A DNA stretch of 64,000 nucleotides, from contig NZ_AP025285.1 of NCBI RefSeq assembly GCF_023168405.1, positions 1,238,001 through 1,302,000 on the forward strand. Direction: 5' to 3'. A program made the translations under genes and the position numbers. Source of the DNA: Leptogranulimonas caecicola (lineage in GTDB: Bacteria; Actinomycetota; Coriobacteriia; Coriobacteriales; Atopobiaceae). The notes beneath the pieces were generated by a model that saw nothing but the letters and a program-made list of their open reading frames with translations, made no database searches and was not told the origin of the DNA. The stretch's first letter is position 1. The number at the start of each line of letters is the position of its first letter. Positions 8,449 through 17,460 of this stretch are shown in pieces.

Positions 8449-8488
8449 AATAGATGCCTTTTCGCGTTGGATGTACCCAACGGCAGGA

Positions 8489-9154
8489 CTAGTCTAGGTC
8501 GTCCATGTTGGCCGGTGCTACAGGAGCATAGACAGTGGCGTTTACATCCACCGACTCTGCAGCGACAGGAGCGTCATAGCGAGGGGCAGATCCGGCAGGA
8601 GTGGTGAGCATCTGCGAGGGGAAGACAGACTCTGCATCATCCATGAAGTGCTGGAGGAGCTGCTTGTACTCGGTACGGAACTCCTCGCGAGAAGCCTTGA
8701 GACGGTCGATCTCGTCCAGCTCGTTTTGCTTCTCTGCCAGCGCCTGGCGGATGACCTCGCGAGCCTTTTGATCTGCGTCATTCTTGATCTTGTCTGCATT
8801 GTCGCGGGCCTCAGAGATCATGCGGTCTGCAGCCTGCTGGGCAACAATGAGGGCCTGGGAGATCTGGCGCTCAGAGGCCATGGAGCCACTAGGTTGAGAG
8901 ACCGCCAAAAGCGAGGGCGAGGAGGACTGGCCCTGCTCCTGAAGCTCCTGCTGAAGTTGAGCGATTTGAGAGCGAGCAGCGTCAAGAGCCTGATCTGAAG
9001 CGGTGAGGCGACCCTTGAGGTCTGCGATTTTTTGGAGCATAGCGTCTACCTCGACAGCCAGCTCCTCCAAGAAGGCGTCGACCTCCTTGGTGTCATAACC
9101 GTGCTTGGACGGCGTAAAGGCAAGCTGCTCGATGTCTGCGGGTGTGATTGCCAT
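8489..9154 (-). CDS. divIVA: DivIVA domain protein
   Basis: Coiled-coil polarity/septum protein that binds curved membrane and recruits wall-growth machinery (Wag31 in actinobacteria). The N-terminal domain ITPADIEQLAFTPSKHGYDTKEVDAFLEEL is diagnostic. A first coiled coil covers about residues 30-80, then a Ser/Gln-rich linker, then a second long coiled coil (ISQALIVAQQAADRMISEA...), and an acidic end (NMDDLD). ATG at 9154 has AGGAAAGGGA in front; the frame to 9196 is not needed. It is the last gene of the ftsZ-sepF-yggT-divIVA block. Confidence 0.92.
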   Translation of the reverse strand: MAITPADIEQLAFTPSKHGYDTKEVDAFLEELAVEVDAMLQKIADLKGRLTASDQALDAARSQIAQLQQELQEQGQSSSPSLLAVSQPSGSMASERQISQALIVAQQAADRMISEARDNADKIKNDADQKAREVIRQALAEKQNELDEIDRLKASREEFRTEYKQLLQHFMDDAESVFPSQMLTTPAGSAPRYDAPVAAESVDVNATVYAPVAPANMDDLD

Positions 9155-9316
9155 TCTGGTTCCCTTTCCTGAGGATGGCCTGGTGTGATCGAACATACGA
9201 ACTAAAGAATACTACCTCAGGACCAGCCTCGAGATACCCCTGGGCGCCAAGAATGCAAGGTAAACCCGCAAAAGTGTGAGATAAGCGGTATCTTTCGGGC
9301 TGCAGAGGCAACCTAA

Positions 9317-9592
9317 TTAGAACATCAAGAGCAGGCGCACCACCAAATTTTGGATAAGGCCCAACGCCAAGATGGCGATGACGGGTGAGAAGTCGATGCC
9401 TCCCAAAGGTGGGATAAAGCGCCTGAAGATATTCATATAGGGAGCCACGATGCGATTGATCGCAGTGGCCAGATCATCAACAAAGCCACCGGGCCTGCGA
9501 GGAATCCAAGACAGGATGCACCAAGCCAAGATAATGAACTCGTAGATGTCGATAAAAGTACTGAGTGCACGAATAAGTTGCAAACGAAGCAT
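9317..9592 (-). CDS. YggT family membrane protein
   Basis: Small integral membrane protein found beside sepF and divIVA in many bacteria; its exact role in division or envelope function is not settled. Two hydrophobic segments are seen: FIDIYEFIILAWCILSWIP near the N terminus and FSPVIAILALGLIQNLVVRLLL at the C terminus, separated by RIVAPYMNIFRRFIPPLGGID, the family signature. ATG at 9592 gives 91 aa, the normal size; the frame to 9688 runs into proC. It starts 8 nt after the proC stop. Confidence 0.88.
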   Translation of the reverse strand: MLRLQLIRALSTFIDIYEFIILAWCILSWIPRRPGGFVDDLATAINRIVAPYMNIFRRFIPPLGGIDFSPVIAILALGLIQNLVVRLLLMF

Positions 9593-9599
9593 GAGGTTC

Positions 9600-10436
9600 C
9601 TAGCCGTTTTGGGAAAGCTTGCACGCACGAGCCAATGCTGCCTCCACAGCTTTAAAGCTACCCTCGGCCATGAGGGGCTCGAGCTCATGGAGGGCTGCAG
9701 AAGTAGTGCCTCCAGGAGACGTCACCCGCTCCATATAAGCGCGGGGGTGCTCCTGGGATTGAGAGAGCATGGAGGATACACCACCCATGGTGGTGTTGAG
9801 AAGATCGCGGGCTTGGGCAGCCGGAAGACCAGCATCAATAGCCGCGCGAGTAAGTGTGTCAACCAGCAAAGCAAAGAACGCAGGCGCGCAGCCTACTACC
9901 GCACCCTCGACTTCCAGGCGCTCTTCTGTCATGGCAGCAGCAGATCCTAGGGCCCCAAAGAGCTCCAGGCACAGTTGCACGTCATTCTCGGTAGCCCAGA
10001 GACCGGGGGCCACAGCCGAGGCGCCCTGGCGCACTGCCACAGGCAGATTGGGCATTACGCGCACGATGCGCTCTCCCTCCCCCAGCGCCTCTTGAAGGGT
10101 GCCCAGGGTGACCCCTGCCGCAATCGAAACGATAAGGGAGCCAGAAAGGGCATCCCCCACCTCATCGATGAGGTTATTGAGCACCTGGGGTTTCACTGCC
10201 AGGATGCACAGGTCGGGAGAGGCCTCGAGGATGTCTTTGGCCTTTGGCGAGATAGCGACACCCACCTCGGAGCGAAGGGCTTCCAGCTTGGAGGGGTTGT
10301 GGTCGGCCACAGAGATATGGCTGGCAGGACAGAGACCAGAGGCCACCAAACCGCGAGCAATGGCGGAGCCCATGGAACCGCCGCCAAGGATGGCGATGGT
10401 GACCTGGGAAGCTTTCGAAGTTGAGGGAGAAGTCAT
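9600..10436 (-). CDS. proC: Pyrroline-5-carboxylate reductase
   Basis: Last step of proline synthesis: NAD(P)H reduction of pyrroline-5-carboxylate in the cytoplasm. The N-terminal Rossmann motif ILGGGSMGSAIARGL is at about residues 15-29. RVMPNLPVAVRQGASAV in the middle and TSPGGTTSAALHELE near the C terminus match the ProC signature. 278 aa is typical. It is placed between sepF and yggT, with 5 nt to sepF, a position also seen in other Gram-positive genomes. Confidence 0.93.
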   Translation of the reverse strand: MTSPSTSKASQVTIAILGGGSMGSAIARGLVASGLCPASHISVADHNPSKLEALRSEVGVAISPKAKDILEASPDLCILAVKPQVLNNLIDEVGDALSGSLIVSIAAGVTLGTLQEALGEGERIVRVMPNLPVAVRQGASAVAPGLWATENDVQLCLELFGALGSAAAMTEERLEVEGAVVGCAPAFFALLVDTLTRAAIDAGLPAAQARDLLNTTMGGVSSMLSQSQEHPRAYMERVTSPGGTTSAALHELEPLMAEGSFKAVEAALARACKLSQNG

Positions 10437-10441
10437 AGGGT

Positions 10442-11116
10442 TTAGGCCTCGATGATTCGATCGGATACAAGCTTGTCGAGATCGGCTTGAGAAAGCTCAA
10501 TGCCTGCCGGAAGCACCACAAAGACGCGATCGCCCAGCTCTTCTACCGAGCCGTTGACGCCGCAGGAGAGACCAAAGCAGAAGTCCAAAATGCGCTTGGC
10601 GATCTCGATCTGAGTGTTTTTGAAGGACAGCACCACAGGCTGGTTGGTGCGCACGCGGCGGATGACCATCTGCACATCATCGTAGCTGGTGGGCTTCAAG
10701 ACGTAGGGAGGCAGCTTTCCGGAGTTCACGCGGGGCACAGGAGTAAGGCCAATGTCGCCGGGAGTCACGGTGGATTGGCCGCCTAACACCGAGGTGGAGG
10801 GACGATCATCCAGAGCGCGATGAGTGCTTCCTACGCCCCAGCTCTCCTCGCTCATGCGCTGAGAGGTGGAGAACCCCCCGGCAGAAGGAGAAGGAACCCC
10901 CTCATCTACCGGGCGACCAGAACGCGTGTAGACCGAGACGCTCTCTGCCTCAGGGCGGGAGGTGTTGCCCAATACGCCGCTGGTGGGATGGTCGTTTGCG
11001 GGGTAGTCGTCGTAGGGCTGATCATAGCCGTCGTAGGACTCATCGTAGTCATCGTAATCGTTGTAGTTTTGCGACTGGCCCATAAGGCGGTCGCGAAGGT
11101 TGTCCAGAATGCTCAT
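10442..11116 (-). CDS. sepF: Cell division protein SepF
   Basis: Membrane-associated FtsZ anchor and ring-bundling protein, important where FtsA is absent, as in this window. The N-terminal amphipathic start MSILDNLRDRLMG is followed by an acidic Tyr/Asp-rich linker to about residue 130. Then comes the SepF domain VLKPTSYDDVQMVIRRVRTN...VVLSFKNT...ARRILDF-type core and the glycine-containing end (GDRVFVVLPAGIEL). The linker is long compared with Firmicutes SepF. ATG at 11116 has GAGGAGAG in front. Confidence 0.9.
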   Translation of the reverse strand: MSILDNLRDRLMGQSQNYNDYDDYDESYDGYDQPYDDYPANDHPTSGVLGNTSRPEAESVSVYTRSGRPVDEGVPSPSAGGFSTSQRMSEESWGVGSTHRALDDRPSTSVLGGQSTVTPGDIGLTPVPRVNSGKLPPYVLKPTSYDDVQMVIRRVRTNQPVVLSFKNTQIEIAKRILDFCFGLSCGVNGSVEELGDRVFVVLPAGIELSQADLDKLVSDRIIEA

Positions 11117-11216
11117 GAGTCTCTCCTCGCCTGCGGTAGTGGTGTGTTTACTCTAGATCGACAGCTGTGCCCGCAGCCTAAGAAGACCGAGCAGTGCCAG
11201 CAACAGGTATCAGAAA

Positions 11217-11232
11217 GGGTACCTAAGTACCC
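11217..11232 (-). terminator. Weak hairpin after yggS
   Basis: On the minus strand GGGTAC-TTAG-GTACCC is followed by TTTCTG, just past the yggS stop and before sepF. The stem is only 6 bp, so it may attenuate rather than stop the operon. Confidence 0.4.
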
Positions 11233-11242
11233 CTTGCTGACG

Positions 11243-11998
11243 CTAGTCGCTCGCTGGCGTGTACTGAGGATCGAAGACGATGCGACCTAGGCGAACCAGT
11301 GTCGCGCCCTCCTCGATGGCCATCTCGAAGTCGTCGCTCATGCCACAGGACAGAACCGGCAGCGAAGCTGCAGTGTTAGTTTCAAGACTATCACGAAGCT
11401 CCCTTAAACCGCGGAAGGTCACACGATCCTCTGCGGGCTCATGGGCAGGCGCCATGGTCATGAGGCCCTGAGGCTCGATGCCTTCCAAATCTAACAGGCG
11501 CTCCATCCACTGAGCCAGCTCCTCTGGAGCAAAGCCGCTCTTAGTGGACTCGCCGCTCACATTGACCTCAAAGAGCACAGGTACGACGAGGTTTTTCTCG
11601 GTAGCACGGGCGCTAATGGCCTCTGCCAGATGCACCGAGCTCACCGACTGGATGCGCGCAGCAGTCCCCAGCACCGCATTGATCTTGTTCTTTTGCAGGT
11701 TGCCGATCATGTCGAAGGGCGGCGGGGTAATGCCCTGCTCTTGGAACTCGGAGAGTTTGCGCACCAGCTCCTGGGGGCGGTTCTCGGCAAAGTGGGTGTA
11801 ACCTGCCTCCATGGCCTGGATCACCTGAGAGACACCTACGGTCTTGGATACGGCATAGATGTCCACATCCTCGGCGCTGCGACCCGAGCGCTGGCAGGCA
11901 TCGTGTACCTTCTGGATGATCTCTTGACGACGCTGGGCCAAAAACTCTTTATAACTGTTGGGATCCATCGAGATCGCGGACGTGGAACTGGGTGTCAT
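11243..11998 (-). CDS. YggS family PLP-binding protein
   Basis: Pyridoxal-phosphate homeostasis protein with alanine-racemase-like TIM barrel. The PLP lysine is in YAVSKTVGV at about residue 52. HFAENRPQELVRK, MIGNLQKNKI, LFEVNVSGESTKSG and LSCGMSDDFEMAIEEGATLVRLG are the classic YggS blocks. ATG at 11998 overlaps the phoU stop as ATGA; a second in-frame ATG (MDPNSYKEF) is at 11968. The family is normally next to sepF in actinobacteria, as here. Confidence 0.92.
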   Translation of the reverse strand: MTPSSTSAISMDPNSYKEFLAQRRQEIIQKVHDACQRSGRSAEDVDIYAVSKTVGVSQVIQAMEAGYTHFAENRPQELVRKLSEFQEQGITPPPFDMIGNLQKNKINAVLGTAARIQSVSSVHLAEAISARATEKNLVVPVLFEVNVSGESTKSGFAPEELAQWMERLLDLEGIEPQGLMTMAPAHEPAEDRVTFRGLRELRDSLETNTAASLPVLSCGMSDDFEMAIEEGATLVRLGRIVFDPQYTPASD

Positions 11999-12903
11999 GA
12001 AGCATCATCGGCTTTCTGGGATTTGCGGCGAGCCTTCTCTTCTTTGGCACGGGCGGCAGCGTTGGCAGCCATCTCCAATGCCTGGGCCAGGTTTCCGGCG
12101 ATCTCCTCATCGTCGAGGATGGGGTTGGTGGAGGTGCCCACCTCGATCTCGGGAATCTGGTTTACCACGGTCTCAATCTTGTCTGCACCCATGGTGAAGG
12201 CGGCATTCTGGGAGGCATAAAGGTCTTCCAGCTCTTCCTCGTCCATGTCTGCCAGCACCGCAAGCTCTGCGCGGCTGCCGGTGAGCAAGAAAACCAGACG
12301 CTCGCCCACCTCTACAGAGTTGTCGGAGATGCGCTCCAGCATGCGCGCGGCCATCATGACGCGGCTCACAGCATCGATGTCGTCGTCGGGGCCCAGGTGC
12401 GAGAAGCTGGAATAGAAGCTCTTGTAGAGGTCGTCCACCGGGCGGTCGAACTCAGGGAGCTCTGCGGCCTCGGCGATGTCGTTGTCCACGATGGCCTCGA
12501 CGGTGGTTCCCAGCACGCGATAGACCAGATGGGCCTGGCTGGCCAGAAGGTCCAGCATTTGGCGGGGAATCTCGCGGCCGACGCAGCGCTTGGTGGTCTT
12601 GGCGATGTTGCGCACATGGTTGCTCATGCGAGCCAGGTTGAAATTGACATAGATCACAAACTGCAAGAGGCGCATATCTGAGGCCACCGGGTTTTGCAGC
12701 ACGATGAGGTTATAGGCGCGATCCTCCAGATCCGCGCAGCGGCTGTCGATGGCGCGGGTAGCTTTTTTCACCTCTCGCGCCTTGGCCTTGTCGCCCTCCA
12801 CCAGCGAATCCACCGCCTTGTGGAGCTGAAGATCGATCTCTGTGTAAATGGCGACCAGCTCCTGGCGGAGACGGGCGAGCTGCTTGTCAAATTGCTCTCT
12901 CAT
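11995..12903 (-). CDS. phoU: Phosphate uptake regulator PhoU (extended C terminus)
   Basis: Cytoplasmic regulator that links the Pst transporter to phosphate signalling. Two PhoU helical repeats are visible, starting MREQFDKQLARLRQELVAIYTEIDLQLHKAV and again in the part HLGPDDDIDAVSRVMMAARMLERISDNSVEVGERL. After about residue 215 there is an extra 85-aa tail rich in Ala/Glu (EEIAGNLAQALEMAANAAARAKEE), longer than standard PhoU. It is downstream of pstB with a large hairpin between them, and coupled to yggS by an ATGA overlap. No PhoB/PhoR pair is in the window. Confidence 0.9.
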   Translation of the reverse strand: MREQFDKQLARLRQELVAIYTEIDLQLHKAVDSLVEGDKAKAREVKKATRAIDSRCADLEDRAYNLIVLQNPVASDMRLLQFVIYVNFNLARMSNHVRNIAKTTKRCVGREIPRQMLDLLASQAHLVYRVLGTTVEAIVDNDIAEAAELPEFDRPVDDLYKSFYSSFSHLGPDDDIDAVSRVMMAARMLERISDNSVEVGERLVFLLTGSRAELAVLADMDEEELEDLYASQNAAFTMGADKIETVVNQIPEIEVGTSTNPILDDEEIAGNLAQALEMAANAAARAKEEKARRKSQKADDAS

Positions 12904-12938
12904 CTAGAGATCCTTTCTTGTGGGAGGTGCAGGAGTCG

Positions 12939-12984
12939 CTGCCGAGAAAGGCTTCCTCAAAGGAAGGGAGGGGTTTCTCGGCAG
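12939..12984. terminator. Long hairpin built from two inverted TGCCGAGAA words between pstB and phoU
   Basis: CTGCCGAGAAA (12939-12949) pairs over 11 bp with TTTCTCGGCAG (12974-12984); inside, TTCCT and AGGAA form a second stem. There is no T-run afterwards, so it may be an attenuator, RNA stabiliser or processing site between pstB and phoU rather than a simple terminator. Both arms are copies of the repeated word described separately. Confidence 0.6.
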
Positions 12985-13023
12985 GGAGGGCGGTGCGGAT
13001 CCCCGACCAGCCAAGCGCGGGGC

Positions 13024-13827
13024 TTAGCCAAAGCGGCCGGTGATGTAGTCCTCGGTGCGCTGGTCGCGCGGAGAGGAGAAGATTTCGCTGGTAACGCCGT
13101 ACTCGATGAGGGTGGCGGGCTCGCCGGCATGCTCTTGCAGGAAGAAGGCCATGTAATCGGAGACGCGGGCGGCCTGCTGCATGTTGTGGGTGACGATGAT
13201 GATGGTCATCTCGGGAGCGAGCTCGTACATGAGGTCCTCGACCTTTTGGACCGAGGTGGGGTCGATGGCGCTGCAGGGCTCGTCCATGAGCAAGACGTCG
13301 GGTTGCACTGCCAGCACACGGGCGATGCAGAGACGCTGCTGCTGGCCGCCGGAGAGCGCCAGGCCGTTCTTGTTGAGCTGGTTGGAGACTTCCTTCCAGA
13401 GGTTGGCGCGCTTCAACGACTCCTCGACGATACCATCGAGATCGCTCTTGGAGGTCACGCCCTGGAGCCTGGGGCCAAAGGCCACGTTATCGTAGATGGA
13501 CTTGGGGAAGGGGTTGGGCTGCTGGAAGATCATGCCCACGCGGCGGCGCAGGTCCACAGGGTCGACCCCGGGACCGTAGATGTCGTTGCCGTCCAGCTCC
13601 ATGGTGCCTTGGGTGCGTGTTCCTTCGATGAGGTCGTTCATGCGGTTTATGCAGCGCAGGAAGGTGGACTTGCCGCAGCCCGAGGGGCCGATGAACGATG
13701 TGATCTTGTTTTGGGCGATATCCATGGTTACGCCTGTCAAGGCATGGAAGCTGCCGTACCAAAAGTCGAAGTCCGCCACATGGATGCCGGTCTTCTCGTT
13801 CTTGGGGGCGTCGCGATACTCGGTCAT
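13024..13827 (-). CDS. pstB: Phosphate ABC transporter ATP-binding protein
   Basis: ATPase subunit of the high-affinity phosphate transporter, acting on the cytoplasmic face of PstCA. Walker [21 protein letters not shown]-loop [10 protein letters not shown], signature [19 protein letters not shown] and Walker [14 protein letters not shown] are in the right order, and the H-loop is [13 protein letters not shown]. 267 aa is standard. It starts 3 nt after the pstCA stop. Confidence 0.96.
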   Translation of the reverse strand: MTEYRDAPKNEKTGIHVADFDFWYGSFHALTGVTMDIAQNKITSFIGPSGCGKSTFLRCINRMNDLIEGTRTQGTMELDGNDIYGPGVDPVDLRRRVGMIFQQPNPFPKSIYDNVAFGPRLQGVTSKSDLDGIVEESLKRANLWKEVSNQLNKNGLALSGGQQQRLCIARVLAVQPDVLLMDEPCSAIDPTSVQKVEDLMYELAPEMTIIIVTHNMQQAARVSDYMAFFLQEHAGEPATLIEYGVTSEIFSSPRDQRTEDYITGRFG

Positions 13828-13830
13828 GGG

Positions 13831-15795
13831 CTATTTACCTCCGGTCTTTTTCGCACTCTTGCGCGACAGATAGCGTGCGAAGAGGTTAAACGCGAGGATC
13901 ATGAGCATGAGCAGCAGGGCGGTGCCGTAGGCAGCCTGCATGTTAATGCCGTCGTTAGCGAGCAGGTACAGATGGATGGTCATGGGGCGGCCGGAATCCA
14001 TGGGTGTGATGGGCAGGTTGATGGCCTGGCCCATGGTATAAAGCACTACCGCCGTCTCGCCCACGGCGCGGCCGATGGCCAACACGATGCCTGTGGCAAT
14101 GCGGGGGAACGCGGAGGGAAGCACCACTCGGCTTACTACCTGCCATTTGGTAGCTCCCAGGCCATAGGCGCCCCAACGGATGTAGCGAGGCACTGCGCGG
14201 ATGGCTTCCTCGGTGGTGCGCATGACGATAGGCAGCATCATGAGGGCCAGCGCCAGAGCGGCGGAGAGCATGGAGAGGCCAAAGCCAAAGGCCTCCACAA
14301 AGAGGGCGAAGCCAAAGAGGCCCATAACGATGGAGGGCACCGAGGCCAAGGTGTCGGTGGCATAGCGAATGAAGTTCACCAGACGGCCCTGCTTGGCATA
14401 CTCAGCCAGATAGACTGCCGCCAACACTGCGATGGGGGTGCAGATGAGCATGGCCAGCACTGTGACATAGAGGGAGGAGACGATGGTGGGGAAAATGCCT
14501 CCCTCTGCGTTGACGCCTTGAGGCCAGCCAAAAATGAAGTCCAGGCTCATAACGGGCAGGCCGTTGACCAGCACAAAGAGAATGATGAGCACCAACACAC
14601 CGGTAGTAACGGCGCCGGTGGCCCTAAAGACGCCCAACATGGTGGCGTTGGTGGCATTCTTGGAAACCTTAGGTTTGGCGCCTGAGGCCAGAAGGCGCTT
14701 GATGCGCTGGCGGGAGTGCTCCTGTTCTTTCTCGAGCTCCGGGAGGTTGGAGGGAGCTTTTGCCACATCTTCTGCCAGCTCATAGTCGGTGGCTTTAGCG
14801 CGGTAGTCTTTCTCGGCACGCTCTTTGACAGCTTTGGCAGTGTCCACCTTGGCCTCGCGAGGACGGCTGATAAGGCGCACGATGCCCACCAAGCCAGCAG
14901 AGATGATAAAGAGCACTACGCCCATGCCAAAGAGAGCGGAGCGGTGGAGGCCAGAGGAGTAGCCCATGTCGAGCGCGATCTGGCTGGTGAGGGTGGAGAT
15001 GGGGCTGGAGATGTTCTCGGGAATGACGGGAGCGTTTCCCACCACCATGAGCACGGCCATAGTCTCACCGATGGCGCGGCCCATGCCCAGCACCACCGCA
15101 TTGACGATGCCCAGCTTGGCCGCGGGAAGCACCACTTTATATATGGTCTGCCATTTGGTGGCGCCCATGGAATAGCTCGCTTCGCGCACGCCCATGGGGA
15201 TGGAGCGCAAGGCGTCCATGGTGAGGGTGGTGATGGTGGGCACGATCATGATGGCCAGCACCAGCCAGGCGGTGAGAGCGCCAAAACCCAAGCCTCCGGT
15301 GAGGTCGGCCAGCCAGGGGCGCAGGATTACCAGGCCAAAGAAGCCATAGATGACCGAAGGTACGCCAGCCAGCAGGTCCACCGCCGTCGAGACGATATTG
15401 GAGAGGCGCTTGTTGGCGATCTCGGTGAGGTAGACGGCGCAGCCAATGGCCAGAGGCACGCCAATAACCAAGGCGCCGGCAGTGACGATGATGGAGCCCA
15501 CCAGAAGCGCCATGATGCCGTAATGCCCGGAGGAAGGCGCCCAGTCCATGCCAAAGAAGGACAGCAGGCCGATGTCTGAGAGCACAGGCAGCGCCTTGTA
15601 GAGCGTGAAGGCGAAGATAAGCAGCACCGCGAGCACCGCCACGCAGGCACAGGCCAAAAACAGCGCTTCCAACGCGCGCTCTTTGATCATAGTGGAGCGG
15701 CTTACCAACTGAAGCTGACGACTATGGGCACCCGAGGTATTGGGGTCGATGTCTTCTAGATGGGGCGGCTTTTGCAGCTTTTTCTCTTTGGCCAT
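13831..15795 (-). CDS. Fused phosphate permease PstC-PstA
   Basis: A single 654-aa permease joining both membrane subunits of the Pst transporter. Residues about 25-310 are PstC-like (GYSSGLHRSALFG end, EAA loop EASYSMGATKWQTIYKVVLP). Residues about 385-650 are PstA-like (second EAA loop GAYGLGATKWQVVSRVVLP, then GRAVGETAVVLYTMG). About 12 hydrophobic segments in total fit 6+6. A charged linker of about 70 residues (KERAEKDYRAKATDYELAEDV) lies between, and carries one copy of the repeated word at 14810. No internal stop or restart is needed. It lies between pstS and pstB, so a separate pstC or pstA is not missing. Confidence 0.93.
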   Translation of the reverse strand: MAKEKKLQKPPHLEDIDPNTSGAHSRQLQLVSRSTMIKERALEALFLACACVAVLAVLLIFAFTLYKALPVLSDIGLLSFFGMDWAPSSGHYGIMALLVGSIIVTAGALVIGVPLAIGCAVYLTEIANKRLSNIVSTAVDLLAGVPSVIYGFFGLVILRPWLADLTGGLGFGALTAWLVLAIMIVPTITTLTMDALRSIPMGVREASYSMGATKWQTIYKVVLPAAKLGIVNAVVLGMGRAIGETMAVLMVVGNAPVIPENISSPISTLTSQIALDMGYSSGLHRSALFGMGVVLFIISAGLVGIVRLISRPREAKVDTAKAVKERAEKDYRAKATDYELAEDVAKAPSNLPELEKEQEHSRQRIKRLLASGAKPKVSKNATNATMLGVFRATGAVTTGVLVLIILFVLVNGLPVMSLDFIFGWPQGVNAEGGIFPTIVSSLYVTVLAMLICTPIAVLAAVYLAEYAKQGRLVNFIRYATDTLASVPSIVMGLFGFALFVEAFGFGLSMLSAALALALMMLPIVMRTTEEAIRAVPRYIRWGAYGLGATKWQVVSRVVLPSAFPRIATGIVLAIGRAVGETAVVLYTMGQAINLPITPMDSGRPMTIHLYLLANDGINMQAAYGTALLLMLMILAFNLFARYLSRKSAKKTGGK

Positions 15796-15799
15796 GAAG

Positions 15800-16768
15800 C
15801 TACTCCCCTCCCTTTCTCTCGGCAGAAATGGGGATGTAGCCCGCGTCGCGGATGGTTTGGGCCATCTCGTCAGAGACTACCAGTGCGATGTATTCCTTGG
15901 CCGTGCCGGAGGGCTCGCCCTTGGTGAAGAAGTACAGATAGCGGGAGACCGGATAGGCGCCGGCCTCCACCGCCGCCTCACTGGGCTCGACGCTGTTGAC
16001 TGCCAGCGCCTTAACCTTCGCAGAGGTGAAGGCGGAGTCCACAAAGCCCAGCGAGATGTAGCCGATGGCGCCGGGAGTGCGGCTCACCACGTCGCGCACC
16101 TGACCGGTACCAGGCAGCACTGCCGCAGCAGGGTCGAAGCGCGTGTCGCCCATGACGATGGTCTTGAAGGCCTCACGAGTACCCGAGGCCTCGTCGCGAT
16201 TGACCACCAAGATTGGCAGGTCCTCTCCGCCCAGCTCTTTCCAGTTGGTGATCTGACCGGCATAGATGGCCCGCAGCTGATCCATGGTGACGTTGGCCAC
16301 ACGGTTTTGTGTGTTCACAATCACTGCGATGCCGTCAGTAGCGATCTCTGTGGTGACCAGCTCGCCGGTGCTCTTCTCGGCCTCTGTGAGGTCGCGGCTG
16401 GAAGTGGCGATATCTGCCGTACCGTTGAGCACGCTTTCGATGCCCGCCGACGAGCCCAAGCCACTCACCAGCACGTGGATACCCGTATGCTCGGTAAACT
16501 GCTCTGCGGCGATCTCTGCGATGGGCATGACGGTGGTGGAACCCGCCACCGTGAGCTCACCGACCGAGGCTCCAGAGCCGGCGCATCCCGTGCTGCCGAG
16601 AAGCACCGCCAAGGCCACCAGAACGCTTAGCAACCCTGGGACAAAGGCGTGGCGGGCGCCATCCAGGCAACGGCGCCGTGACGGCCGCACAGACCCCGCT
16701 CTTTCCGATAGGAGAAAAACCGGTCTGTGTGAGCCGGTGTGGAAATCCCGATGTTGTGTATGTTGCAC
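15800..16768 (-). CDS. pstS: Phosphate-binding lipoprotein PstS (start uncertain)
   Basis: Extracytoplasmic phosphate receptor. VAGSTTVMPIAEIAAEQF, GSSAGIESVLNGTADIATSSRDL, ITNWKELGGEDLPI, RDEASGTREAF and TPGAIGYISLGFV are PstS blocks. A lipoprotein signal ([17 protein letters not shown]) precedes the mature start. The only ATG in frame upstream (16768) overlaps pgeF by 142 nt and would give an Arg-rich leader. A TTG at 16633, right at the pgeF stop, gives a minimal signal peptide without charged residues. Neither has a convincing RBS. The overlap with pgeF is consistent with an insertion of the pst genes behind pgeF. Confidence 0.9.
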   Translation of the reverse strand: MQHTQHRDFHTGSHRPVFLLSERAGSVRPSRRRCLDGARHAFVPGLLSVLVALAVLLGSTGCAGSGASVGELTVAGSTTVMPIAEIAAEQFTEHTGIHVLVSGLGSSAGIESVLNGTADIATSSRDLTEAEKSTGELVTTEIATDGIAVIVNTQNRVANVTMDQLRAIYAGQITNWKELGGEDLPILVVNRDEASGTREAFKTIVMGDTRFDPAAAVLPGTGQVRDVVSRTPGAIGYISLGFVDSAFTSAKVKALAVNSVEPSEAAVEAGAYPVSRYLYFFTKGEPSGTAKEYIALVVSDEMAQTIRDAGYIPISAERKGGE

Positions 16769-17460
16769 GGCATAACCCCTGCACTCGTAAGCGATTGTTC
16801 GATAGCAGCGGCTAAAGACAGGTGCCTGTCATCAACCTTGACCATGCTACCAAAGCTTGTTTCGAACCGATTAAGTAGTTCCTCCGACACCTCATAGTCA
16901 CAACCTGCAATATGGGGACCAATAAAGGCTTCCACTTGAGAGGTTGTATACCCTTTGAGCTCGCAGAGCCGCACCGCCGCTTTGGCAGCGATAGAAGCAA
17001 ACGTGCCTTTCCATCCAGAATGCACCACTGCAAATCCATCTTGAACACAGAGCACAACGGGAACGCAGTCGGCAAAGCACAGAAGCACCGGAACATCTGC
17101 GGCGGTGCACAGAATGCCATCAGCGCCTGCACGAGCCTCGACCCTAGCGGCACAGATGGCCTCAGGCGCATTTGAAGTGATTTCTACCAAATGGTCCCCA
17201 TGAACCTGCTTGGGCACCACAAGGTTCTTCTCGGCAGCCTGAGCGCCCATCGCACAGAGCACGCGATGGCGGTTCTCGGTCACGCAACCCGGATCATCGC
17301 CTACCGCATCGCCCAAGTTGAGAGAGGCGAATGGCGCAGCAGAGACTCCCCCATTTCTCTCTGTAAACGCGAACGTGACACCGTCCGCGCGGTGAAAACC
17401 GCCATTCAGGGTCACGCCATTACAAGTCTTAGTCTCAAAGGAGGCTTGCGCCTTAGCCAC
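16627..17460 (-). CDS. pgeF: Peptidoglycan editing factor PgeF (YfiH, polyphenol oxidase/laccase-like)
   Basis: Copper/zinc-binding laccase-fold protein now linked to correcting misincorporated amino acids in wall precursors. [25 protein letters not shown] at the start, [31 protein letters not shown] and [12 protein letters not shown] carry the family His/Cys ligands; the end has [19 protein letters not shown] at 17460 overlaps the ftsZ stop by 8 nt, so it is translationally coupled to ftsZ, as usual in actinobacteria. Confidence 0.92.
   Translation of the reverse strand: MAKAQASFETKTCNGVTLNGGFHRADGVTFAFTERNGGVSAAPFASLNLGDAVGDDPGCVTENRHRVLCAMGAQAAEKNLVVPKQVHGDHLVEITSNAPEAICAARVEARAGADGILCTAADVPVLLCFADCVPVVLCVQDGFAVVHSGWKGTFASIAAKAAVRLCELKGYTTSQVEAFIGPHIAGCDYEVSEELLNRFETSFGSMVKVDDRHLSLAAAIEQSLTSAGVMPCNIHNIGISTPAHTDRFFSYRKERGLCGRHGAVAWMAPATPLSQGC

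Noticed and set aside
8264-8497. 77-codon plus-strand frame between the 90-aa gene and divIVA
   Set aside because: It runs through the divIVA terminator and into the end of divIVA, with no RBS.
12694-14685. 663-codon plus-strand open frame antisense to pstB and pstCA
   Set aside because: It lies opposite clear genes, is rich in His/Gly/Gln as expected of the complementary strand, and has no RBS or family motif.
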